This document shows, piece by piece, positions 51,801-60,000 of a DNA stretch of 60,000 nucleotides (the stretch's first letter is position 1; every line of letters begins with the position of its first letter). The DNA comes from Liolophura sinensis. Lineage: Eukaryota; Mollusca; Polyplacophora; Chitonida; Chitonidae. Location of the stretch: positions 21,833,501-21,893,500 of the forward strand of contig NC_088303.1 in the NCBI RefSeq assembly GCF_032854445.1, written 5' to 3'. The notes under the pieces are model-generated. The model worked only from the letters and a program-made list of their open reading frames with translations, had not been told where the DNA came from and ran no database searches. A program made the position numbers and the translations under genes.

Positions 51801-54800
51801 GCCTGTCCTAGCCTTGCCTTGGTGGTATTCAGTAATTGGGTCTGATAATGTCCAGCCTGTCCTAGCCTTGCCTTAGTGGTATTCAGTAATTGGGTCTAAT
51901 AATGTCCAGCCTGTCCTAGCCTTGCCTTAGTGGTATTCAGTAATTGGGTCTGATAATGTCCAGCCAGGGAGTTAAACTCTTTTGATATGCAGATACCAAA
52001 TTCCATACAACTATGAAAATTTTTTTAAACTACTTTATATAATTCTGACGTGCTTAAAAGATTTATTTTGATTAATTCTCTGTAACTTAATTTAGTTTCG
52101 TAATGTTTGACAGAAATAGCCAAAAAAATATACAGCGGACGAATAGTACTCACACATTTTCTAATGTGTCAGGATGACTGAGATTATCTTAATACTAAAT
52201 TATGTGGCTGTTAGCCTCTATGTGCTTTATTGGATTGGTAGGTACAGCTAGATAGCTGTACATTTGCCAGTTTACAAAGGTGAGAAAGGTCAGAACATTA
52301 TTAAATAAATATAGTTTTCTAATTCTGTTAGCATTCAAAGCATTTGACAGGTCTGTGTGAGACCACTGTCCCTTATTTCTGATTTGAATCACACAGCAAA
52401 ATATTTTATGTAAAACCTGATAGATTTGATCTAAATTGCTCAGCGGAGGCTGATATTATTGTGATGCTCGATATAAAGTTAAAAGAAGATTTTTCAATAT
52501 TCTGAACCCAAAGAATCAAACACTACTTTGTTAACAGTGGATACACAACATTTAAACATGTTTTGGAAGGTGAGATACATGTCAAGTCAAAAGTCAAAAT
52601 TTTTGCCAAGAAAGTCTTCCTTCTCTTTTCAGGATGCAGGGAGAATAAAGTTTGAATTGTTTGCAGACAAAGTCCCACAGACTGCTGAAAATTTCAGGTG
52701 ATAAATTTGATAAAAACTTCAAGCATTGATTGCCAACTGAATTATGTAATAGGGAAGTTTCGAGTTGGAACTCTTTAGTCGGCTAAGGTAAAAACAGTCC
52801 TACTGTCTCATGTGACTTGTAAAAAATGTTATGCAGCCTTTGTTTACATTAATTTACTGATTGCGTGTCTTACCCTTTTCGAGAGGCACAAATGACTTCT
52901 TTCCTTTAGAAACTTCTCAAGTTCACAAATGTTTGGATTCTATAGTTTATCCATCATTCGTCTATTCTAAATGACTTTTAAAATTCTAAGACACTTTTTT
53001 CAGATGCTCATGTTATAGTAAATGTGATCAAAAATAGTTGCCTGATAGATAGTTCATCGATAGAAGACTTCGAACTGGAAATTCCCCAGTTGGAATTGTT
53101 TATTTGTACTGGAATCGTGTAAAGTGTTTATTTTCTCTTCATGTAAATTGTTGTTTGAGTGAAAACCTTTTGTGACAGTAGTCCGTTCAAGCTAAATATT
53201 ATAAACCCAATGTTAATGATGTGTAGCTTATAAATCATTCATTCAGAACTGAGATACATGGAGGAATTCATAGATGGTAGTATTTAAGCTTTAACTTAAA
53301 TTTATTTGTAGGGGGCCTCTGTGGCTCAGTTGGTTAGCATGTTAGCGCAGCATAATGACCAAGGAGCCTCTCACAAATGCCGTCGCTGTGAGTTCAAGTC
53401 CAGCTCCTGTTGACTTCCTCTCCGACCATACGTGAGAAGGTCTGCCGGCAACTTGCGGATGGTTGTGGGTTTCCCCCGGCCTCTGCCTGGTTTCCTTCCA
53501 CCCCAATGCTGGCCGCCGTCGTATAAGTGAAATATTCTTGAGTAGGGCGTAAAACACCAATCAAATAAATAAATAAACAAATTTATTTGTAATTAGTTCT
53601 TCCAATGTTGGCAGGCAATTTTGCACGGGTGAATACAGAAGAGATGGAGTGCCCATAGGTTATAAGTCATCCTCATTTCACAGGTATGTTTATATGGCAC
53701 AAACTGTCCATCAGCTCAAAAACAGTTCAGCTGTATTTCACTGCAGCAATTGGTTCAGAATGCTGTTGTGCAATCTTCAGGACAATTCTGGGTTTGTCAA
53801 AGTTAACAATAAATTAAGCTAATTTCTATATATTCTTGATATAAGTTGTTAGAAAAATAACAGGGTAAAACAACTACTACATGGTTTAATTCTTCACACA
53901 TGTTTACCAGATTCAAGCATATTCTGAAGGCATTATTCTGTGTAATGTAAATGTAAAAATATTATACTTTTTATGAAGCTCTGAAATTGGCCAATCCAGC
54001 CATTGTAGTTGTGCCTCCAAAGTCTGATTATAAATGAGCATAAATAGCAATGAAAGCTGTTCTTGTTTATGTGAAAAGGTTGAGGAATTAGGGTGGTTGT
54101 ACTTTCATGATTATATTGTGCAGATTTTTTCGGTAAACTTATGTGACCGTAACTTTTAATTTAGACATGAGATTAGTCGGGTATATTACCTGGCAAAGGG
54201 AGAAGACTTACTTCAGACATTTCAATTTCCTCCATTTATAAACAGGTCATTGTGTAAGTGAAAACCTCTGGAGTACACGATTCAGCAGCAGCCTGCTAAA
54301 TCAATATACCTTTGTTAGGGCAAGGCATAAAACAGGCTGTATATATACATGTAAACAAAGCCTGTCAATAGTTCTAATTCTGTTTATCTTCGGTAAACAA
54401 TCACACCGTGTTCATATTCAAAGAGCAGTTAGGTACTTTCACAGATTTCCAAAGGCCTTTTAAACATATGCTTTTATTAAAGTGTATATTTCTGACCTAG
54501 AAATCTCTGACATCATTTTGTATGTCCCATAAAGTACCCGTGTTTTGTTCTTTATTTTGCTGTGTGTCTTTGATATCTGTCCATTTTTGCTTCCTTACGT
54601 AATGGCATATGTGCTGAGTATTTAAAGAAGCAGCGGTGCATATACTTGTATCAGCTAAACTGACTGCTAAATTTCTTTTTAGATCTTTTTTCACATCTTT
54701 CAATTTTTTTTTACGTTTTCTTTCGTGTTTTCTTTTTTTTCCAGAGTCATCAAAGATTTTATGGTTCAAGGCGGGGACTTTGTTCATGTAATTTATCAAC

Positions 54801-55140
54801 TGGTTTTCTTCTTACGATATGTTAATCTCAAACTTACCTCATTTGTAAAGATAGATATTTATGTGTTGTGGTAAAAGGATAACATTTTTGAGATATGGAA
54901 CATCAGAGTAGAATAATAGCAGTTTATTTCCTCACGTTGCTTCTGTTTTATTTAACCAATATACTGTTTGTGCTTTTACACAGCCTGCCCTGGTTACAGT
55001 TTCCTGTTCATGGTTTTCACAAACAGTTTTATGTTAATTTCCTGCAGGGAGATGGCACAGGACTGAAGAGCATCTACGGAGACACATTTGCTGACGAGAA
55101 CTTCTTGGTTAAACATTCAGGACCAGGTATATTATCGATG
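48804..55140 (+). CDS. PPIH: Peptidyl-prolyl cis-trans isomerase H (cyclophilin), 3' end beyond the window
   Basis: I join 48804..48860, 52633..52697, 53615..53683, 54745..54787 and 55048..55140 (327 nt, 109 residues, phases consistent). PPIH-type cyclophilin signatures are NPVVFFD near the N-terminus, [43 protein letters not shown] and [18 protein letters not shown]. The catalytic Arg (64, split between exons 3 and 4), Phe 69, Met 70 and Gln 72 are present. PPIH isomerises X-Pro bonds and sits in the U4/U6.U5 tri-snRNP bound to PRPF4. Vertebrate PPIH has about 177 residues. The exon starting near ANSGP, with the remaining active-site residues, was not found up to 60,000, so it must lie downstream. 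PPIH is favoured over CypA by the NPVVFFD start and the GVPIGYK loop. Confidence 0.93.
49333..49682 (+). mobile_element. SINE family B, full length with target-site duplication
   Basis: CACATCCTCTGC occurs at 49,321-49,332 and 49,683-49,694, a perfect 12-bp target-site duplication. Between them are a tRNA-like head (CCCAATTGTTAGAGCGTCTG), the body motifs TGGCGCTCAGCACTGAGAGG and AATGTGACTGGGTGTGG, and a (CATA)n-type tail. This defines the ends of the family. Confidence 0.92.
50858..50999 (+). mobile_element. SINE family A, 5'-truncated
   Basis: Starts within the body (GTGGATGGTCATGGGTTTCC), then CCTGGTTTCCTCCCACCACA, AATATTCTTGAGTACAGCAT and the AAATGAATAAATAAAC tail. Confidence 0.85.
51154..51965. 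repeat. 54-bp minisatellite, about 15 copies
   Basis: The unit contains GGTATTCAGTAATTGGGTCT, GATAATGTCCAGCCT and either AACATAGACTGGCCTTAG or GTCCTAGCCTTGCCTTAG. The two sub-types are mixed at first, and the second takes over towards the right end, suggesting recent expansion of that form. Inside PPIH intron 1. Confidence 0.95.
52633..52697 (+). CDS. PPIH: PPIH exon 2
   Basis: The acceptor is CTCTTTTCAG and the donor TTCAG|GTGATA, phase 2. It encodes [20 protein letters not shown] and F, with the Arg codon split to exon 3. Confidence 0.95.
53311..53578 (+). mobile_element. SINE family A, full length with 13-bp target-site duplication
   Basis: Perfect duplication AAATTTATTTGTA at 53,298-53,310 and 53,579-53,591. 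The head is tRNA-derived: an exact A box (TGGCTCAGTTGG, 53,322-53,333) and an exact B box (AGTTCAAGTCC, 53,391-53,401). The body shows ATGCTGGCCGCCGTCGTATA and GAAATATTCTTGAGTAGGGC, and the tail is (AATA)n. It ends 36 nt before PPIH exon 3. Confidence 0.96.
53615..53683 (+). CDS. PPIH: PPIH exon 3
   Basis: The acceptor is AATGTTGGCAG and the donor CACAG|GTATGT. It encodes [20 protein letters not shown] and FH; the first two bases of the catalytic Arg codon end the exon. Its polypyrimidine tract is short because a SINE has landed just upstream. Confidence 0.95.
53913..54095 (+). repeat. Interspersed repeat R3, copy 2
   Basis: AAGCATATTCTGAAGGCATT, ATTATACTTTTTATGAAGC, CCATTGTAGTTGTGCCTCCA and GAAAAGGTTGAGGAATTAGG are in the same order as the copies at 35,535 and 55,211. 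In PPIH intron 3. Confidence 0.8.
54745..54787 (+). CDS. PPIH: PPIH exon 4 (catalytic segment)
   Basis: The acceptor is TTTTTTTTCCAG and the donor TTCAT|GTAATT. It completes the catalytic Arg and encodes [14 protein letters not shown], the most conserved cyclophilin motif. Confidence 0.95.
55048..55140 (+). CDS. PPIH: PPIH exon 5 (last in the window)
   Basis: The acceptor is TTTCCTGCAG and the donor TCGATG|GTAAGC, phase 0. It encodes [20 protein letters not shown] and [11 protein letters not shown]. Read-through of the donor would add a few residues and then a stop at 55,179. Confidence 0.95.
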
Positions 55141-55210
55141 GTAAGCGAATTCAACATGTGCAAGATTTATGTGTTGTAATTCTGCAACCTTTTTGCCTGG
55201 TTCGCTAGGT

Positions 55211-55400
55211 GTTTATTGAAGCAAATTCTGAGGGTATTATTATGTGTAGTTTGATAAAATTATACTTTTTGTGAAGCCCTGAATTTAGCCCATTCAATCA
55301 ATGTAGTTTGATTTGACTCCAAAATCAAATTAGGAAAATGCATAGATTGCTCTGAAAGTTGTTCTTTCTTATGTGAAAAGGTTGAGGAATTAGGGCTGTC
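55211..55400 (+). repeat. Interspersed repeat R3, copy 3
   Basis: AAATTCTGAGGGTATTATTA, AAAATTATACTTTTTGTGAA, CAATCAATGTAGTTTG and GTGAAAAGGTTGAGGAATTA align with copies 1 and 2. Confidence 0.8.
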
Positions 55401-56169
55401 TGATATGTTGTTGGGATAGGCACACACAAGGTTTATATAATACCCTACATCAGTGATTTTGCCTGTAACTTTGTAGTGAGTGGTCACTCGTTCTTCCTCA
55501 TATAGCCTGACATTGAAGTTCCCTGGAAAACACTGTTCTGCCACTAAAGTCCAATATCATATACAGGCATCCATAGAAGTCGTCTGAACAAGCCAGTATT
55601 TGGTCTTGTCGATTGAACTCAATAAGTGGTTATATTTGTTCAATTTGAGGTTGTTTTTTGAAAAGTAATATTCAAACTTTTACATAAACTCAATTTTAAC
55701 ATATCCAAAGTTCCGCAAAGAAACCTGTTTGCATTGCGAGGTTTCTCCCTTTTACAGAAATCTTCATGACACTCTGCGTTGATTAGATTTTAAAAGGAAA
55801 TTTTTGGAAGCAGAAGGGCCTAAGAAATCAAAGATGACACATACTAAGCTTCTTTGGTCTCTGCCAAATCGGTCCTCACGAATAATTTGCCCGACTTCGG
55901 CTTCGGCTCGTTCTGTTTTTGACAAAGCGTAGTGTGAGTGACTGCATGTGAGGGCACGCGGTCTGACTGGTTTCCTTCCCATGGCGTCAGGTGGTGCTAA
56001 TATCTTCAGCTCCCTTGAAGGCAAGCATGCAGTTTGCCTCCAGGTTTCATTTTCGGGAGTCTGACGTTTGATAGATGGCTTATAGCAGTGAAATTAAAAC
56101 TTTCTTTGCTATGGACATTTACCAGCGACATTGGTGTGTTATTTAAAGATCATTATAGTTAATACTCCT

Positions 56170-56331
56170 TCTCCGACTGTAAGTGGGAAGGTCTGGCAAC
56201 AACCTGCAGATGGTAGTGGGATGGTGCGGATGGTCGTGGTTTCCCTCCCACCAAAATGCTTGCCGCCATTGTATAAGTGAAATATTCTTGAGTACGGCGT
56301 AAAATACCAATCAAATAAATAAATAAATAAT
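56170..56331 (+). mobile_element. SINE family A, 5'-truncated
   Basis: GACTGTAAGTGGGAAGGTCT, GGATGGTCGTGGTTTCCCTC, AATATTCTTGAGTACGGCGT and the tail CAATCAAATAAATAAATAAA. Confidence 0.85.
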
Positions 56332-57184
56332 ACTCCATGTTGTAAATCACTATGTCATGTATGTGTGGGTCTCCTAATTTTCTCATTACCGATGGCTGCC
56401 AAATGATGACCAATTGCTCATTTGAGTTCAGTCATTCTAGACTGATGCTCTAGGTTGTGGGCTTCCTGAGCTGGTCTTCACACTTCACTGGACTGGTATC
56501 CTGAAATACATGTAACAGTAACTGCAGTGTGTGCCGATTATCAGTTTACAATATCAACAAGGCCAGCTCGAGTTCATATATAGGCAGTGATAATTACTTC
56601 AGTCAACGTACAAAAATATTCATTTTTGGTCTCTCAAACGATGGGTCAAAACAAAAACAAAAAAATTCAATTTCGCCCAGAAAGTGGCAGTTGGTATGTG
56701 GAAAAGTTAACCCCTGCATCTGACATATCAGGCACATGGAAAATATTGATGTGGCAGTTATAACTTACCAAAGATCAGAGGTTTAGTTCAGACACTTCCT
56801 TTTCCTCTCACCCCATCTCACCCACCACAAAGGAAGTACTTGTATTTTAAAGGCAAATCATTAAATCGCTGACAAACATATTGCACTGTACACAGAAATT
56901 TGGTGAATATGTATACGGCAGCTTTGGAAGACTTACACGTTTATGAAACAGAAGGCTAGTTTAAACTACAGATAACAGGTGTAAAGGTTTGCCTAATGCG
57001 GACTAATTGATTCCAGAAGATGGCAAAGCATATACTATAAGTCGTGTTGCCAGAAAAGATCGTTTAACTATTTCCATTTCAATGGAAAGGGTTATGAACA
57101 CGAAATACATCCGGCATTTAGGGGAGAAACGACATTGGAGTGGTGTTTTCGTTTTTACCACGGTGCAAATAAAGAGAGTTTTAT

Positions 57185-58105
57185 TGTACAGATATTTGGA
57201 AATCAGAAGGAAAAAACATCGGAGAATGCACATAGACCTAAGCCGTTGTGAAATCTATTAAATCTATCTTGCATGCACATGTTTTGCATTCACCAACATG
57301 ACGTAAAGATGTAGTAATGAGAAAATTCTGGAATAGTAGTCTTGTGTTTTGAGTGCCGATAATAAGAGATAATCCATCTAAATAAGGCCTCCGCTCCATG
57401 CAGTAATCCACAGCATCGCCAGTAATCCCCCAGTTTATAGGAACACGGCATGATGTCGTCTCCGAACTCAAGAATATACTTACCACCAACAAATCAGAAA
57501 ATATGTACAAGCATTTTATATCCACAAAACTGTTACTAAAAATGTACAACAGTTACCGAGACAAACGTTTGGAATGTATCAGGCTAACTTTAACGGCCAT
57601 TTTTCGCCTTTGTCTTTAGCGATCCTTAAAATGCCAAAACTTTTGATGAATATTGCATTTATTAATTACGTGAAACTGTAAACCACAGATTATTAGTTTG
57701 GTAATCACAAAGATGGTTCGGATATTTTCCTATTTAGAAGAGTTCTGAACTTCAAACGCATCCCCTATATATAACAGCATGAGTACGGAAAGGCCGTTAA
57801 TCCACCGGCGATAGTTGATATCTATAAATCGTTATTCAGTGTTATTTTTATCGTCAATTCGGACCTAAGAGTAATTTACCGTATAGATTTTTGGAATGAG
57901 AAAACCAACAACAGAAATGTTCAAAGAGAATTTCTTTATAAAACGTTGTGAAAGTTATTAAAACAATCTTGTATGCACATGGTTTGCGTTCACCAACATA
58001 CAAGTAATGGGTATCGGTGTAGTAATAAGAAAAAATCTGAAATAAAGTCTTGTTTTGAGTACTGATAACAAGATATAATCCGTCTAAATAAGGCCTCCGC
58101 TGGCG
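57185..58105. repeat. Duplicated block, two diverged copies of about 215 bp
   Basis: 57,185-57,400 and 57,882-58,105 share CGTTGTGAAA, ATGCACATG(T/G)TTTGC, TTCACCAACAT, GTAGTAAT(G/A)AGAAAA, AGTCTTGT(G)TTTTGAGT and CTAAATAAGGCCTCCGCT in order, about 700 bp apart. It may be two copies of an unclassified transposon fragment. Confidence 0.82.
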
Positions 58106-58685
58106 GGGGTGGGGGGAAAACGCGATAACAACGCGAGAGTGTGTCGAGAGACACCCGATAGATACGCGATAGAAAACCCGATAACGGTTCCGTTTTGATG
58201 TGGACTGTACTGTATGCCTGAGAGTTGCATGTATATTGTGCTCAGCTGTTAGTAAGTCCCTCGGTCTGCCCTGTGGTACTTCCGGTCCATAACTCTGTGT
58301 CATTTTTTGCTGGATCTTTCTCATGGTCAAATTTGTTCAGCTCACCTGTACAAAGTAAAAGCGTTGCGTATATATTACCCCAAGCGTTGGTGTCCGTGTC
58401 CGGTAACAGATAAAGCAATGCTGAAGTATAAGTTGGGGGCTGATGCCTTTTAAACTAGTAAGGTTTTGCACACATATAGAGCGTAATAACTGAAGTGGGG
58501 AGCTCCACCGTTTATGCGCTGTGTGCATATTGATTACTTTAAATTACAAAATTCACAACAATATGTTACATTAATTTCAGTGGTGAGAAGTCAAAAAGTA
58601 CAGCATTGTACTGAGCTGAGGTTGTGCATGCGTGTCAGAAATGACAAGAGGGGGCCTCTTCTGTCGCCTATGCTCTGTGTGCACA

Positions 58686-59270
58686 TTAAAGGAGAAGAAA
58701 ATTGAAATATCAGTCAAATAACATTGAAAAGAGTATGCATTTCCTCGCAGGTGTATGCCATTTAAAAACATTCTAATATGTACCTCAAGTTGATAAATTA
58801 TATATAAAGTCCGCGCCAACATCCGCTGTGGGCGACTCCATTTTGCCTAAGAACTAGTCCTGAAGTCTTCTGTGTTAAGAGGAGAATTGCCGTCGGAAAC
58901 CGCCGAAGTGCAGTTCGTACATTTCCGGTAGAACTCTTCTTCCCAGAAGCTAGCGAACAGTAGAGTTCGTTTTCCGCTTGACGATCGGGATGCCGGAATG
59001 TTGGACGTAGGTTCCGAGTTTACACGAACAAGCCGGCAGTTTGAATGACTCGCATTGCCTGAGAGGCAACACACCCCAGCATAAATTACAGGGTGATAAA
59101 GATGGAGGACGAGATGGACTCGGCGATTTATGCCAGCTTTGCCGTATTCAGGTTTTACGTGTATGGCGAGGAAAAATCGCAAAATTATGCAGCAGGCACC
59201 ACCAGATAGAAAAAAATGTCCTCTTTTTCAGCCTATAGTGTCCTGTTTTTAAGTTTTTCTTCTCCTTTAA
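58686..59270. mobile_element. TTAA-flanked non-autonomous DNA element with 12-bp inverted repeats
   Basis: TTAA plus AGGAGAAGAAAA at the left (58,686-58,701) mirrors TTTTCTTCTCCT plus TTAA at the right (59,255-59,270). The interior is about 577 bp, partly CpG-rich, with no transposase. TTAA duplications are the hallmark of piggyBac-type elements, but the ends lack the usual CCC start, so the superfamily is open. Longest inner frame is 111 codons (58,847-59,182, minus), unrecognised. Confidence 0.6.
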
Positions 59271-59463
59271 TTACAGTAAATTGCAAAATTCACAATTTAA
59301 ATCTGTTGTATTAATAGAGACCATGTTAAAGTAAATTTTCGATTACCCTACGAACTGAGCAGAAATTTTGCGGTCAGGTGTTACGAAATGTAAGTTGCTT
59401 TCCTGGACATGCATGGTAGTGTGGTATGATTGTTTGCATATTTCAAGAACTAGTTTTGATTTA

Positions 59464-59550
59464 GACATTTTTTCATGCCATACTGAGGAATATTTCACTT
59501 ATACGGCAATGGCCAGCATTATGATGGGAAACTGGGCAGAGCCTGAGGGT
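59464..59550 (-). mobile_element. SINE family A fragment
   Basis: CATGCCATACTGAGGAATAT, TTCACTTATACGGCAATGG and GGGAAACTGGGCAGAGCC match the central-to-tail part of the family, reversed; both ends are missing. Confidence 0.7.
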
Positions 59551-60000
59551 ATTTCTTGTGTACTTTATCTTTACTTGTTATATATATAAAAAACTACATC
59601 TGACAAGTACGTGTGACAGGACTTTAGGTTTAACATAACTGTTACTCCAAACGGCTCAAACCAGTATTGACGTACTGAGTGCTTGATTTTACCGGCAGCA
59701 AATATATCTGGAAGAGGTACATTGTGGCCATGTCATCTATCCTGGTTGTATCAGAGACAGACATCTGAAGACTGAAACAGAACTGAACAAAGCCTTACAA
59801 AACCATAGACTGGCTAAGGGTGATATACCTACAGCTTCCTTGGAAGAAAATCATTTTGAAATAGATACGTAAAACAGCGAGCAAGGCTGTTGGGTGAATG
59901 ATTTTAACAGTTGTGTCTAATAAGGTGAATATAATTTGTCTGAGGCTATCTGACTGGAAGACAGTGATGCCAGGAATCAGTTTCGGGTATTGTAAAGGGC

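Larger units (their letters stand above)
48861..52632 (+). other. PPIH: PPIH intron 1
   Basis: 3.8 kb with no exon seen. It carries SINE B (49,333-49,682), SINE A (50,858-50,999) and the 54-bp minisatellite. A stretch at 50,425-50,610 (ATTTATTTATATGACTGTTG onward) may be a very old SINE. It ends CTTTTCAG. Confidence 0.85.
55141..60000 (+). other. PPIH: PPIH intron 5, continuing past the window
   Basis: I looked for the conserved ANSGP/TNGCQFFIT exon on the + strand and saw none. The stretch holds repeat R3 copy 3, a SINE A, a local duplication (57,185-58,105), a TTAA-flanked inverted-repeat element and a SINE fragment. Open frames of 60-158 codons are unremarkable. An independent gene inside this intron is possible but not supported. 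Confidence 0.6.

Noticed and set aside
53311-53401. Functional tRNA gene
   Set aside because: The A and B boxes are exact, but they belong to the head of a SINE with body, tail and target duplication.
58847-59182. 111-codon minus-strand frame as a host gene
   Set aside because: It lies inside the TTAA-flanked inverted-repeat element and matches no family I recognise.

Overview
The window looks like nuclear DNA of a marine lophotrochozoan, most likely a mollusc. Three multi-exon animal genes with GT-AG introns sit in AT-rich, repeat-rich DNA. Two families of tRNA-derived SINEs are scattered through it; their 3' tails resemble ones I associate with mollusc genomes, which is recall and not a search result. 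There are no bacterial operons, no CRISPR arrays and no free-standing tRNA or rRNA genes that I can support.

Region 1-27,000. A minisatellite of about 19 copies (2926-4437) precedes a gene for a secreted chitin-binding, mucin-like protein on the + strand. I assemble it from three exons: a signal-peptide exon at 5408-5441, a 13.2 kb intron, an exon with one six-cysteine chitin-binding (CBM14/peritrophin-A) domain (18602-19300), and an exon with a second such domain plus a roughly 1,060-residue Ser/Thr/Asn/Glu-rich tail full of N-glycosylation sequons (19873-23261). The 23.3-27.0 kb interval lies between convergent genes and holds a 3' UTR candidate and one possible MITE.

Region 27,028-48,500, minus strand. 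This is a complete orthologue of ARMC9 (LisH and armadillo-repeat ciliary protein). I placed 24 coding exons whose splice phases all agree, giving one 837-codon frame, plus a 5' UTR exon. One exon is only 19 nt. Two consecutive introns (17 and 18) carry minisatellites that run right up to the 5' splice site. In intron 17 the 32-bp unit is a copy of the exon-intron junction itself, so about 28 extra splice-donor-like sites follow the real one. This is the most unusual feature of the window.

Region 48,501-60,000. A short divergent promoter separates ARMC9 from a + strand cyclophilin of the PPIH type (tri-snRNP peptidyl-prolyl isomerase). Five exons, 109 residues, are visible, and the last third of the gene lies beyond the window. 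Its introns hold a 54-bp minisatellite, intact SINEs with target-site duplications, an unclassified three-copy repeat, a local duplication and a TTAA-flanked inverted-repeat element.

The genes do not form a pathway: a secreted extracellular-matrix or mucus protein, a cilium-base protein and a splicing-associated isomerase are simply neighbours.
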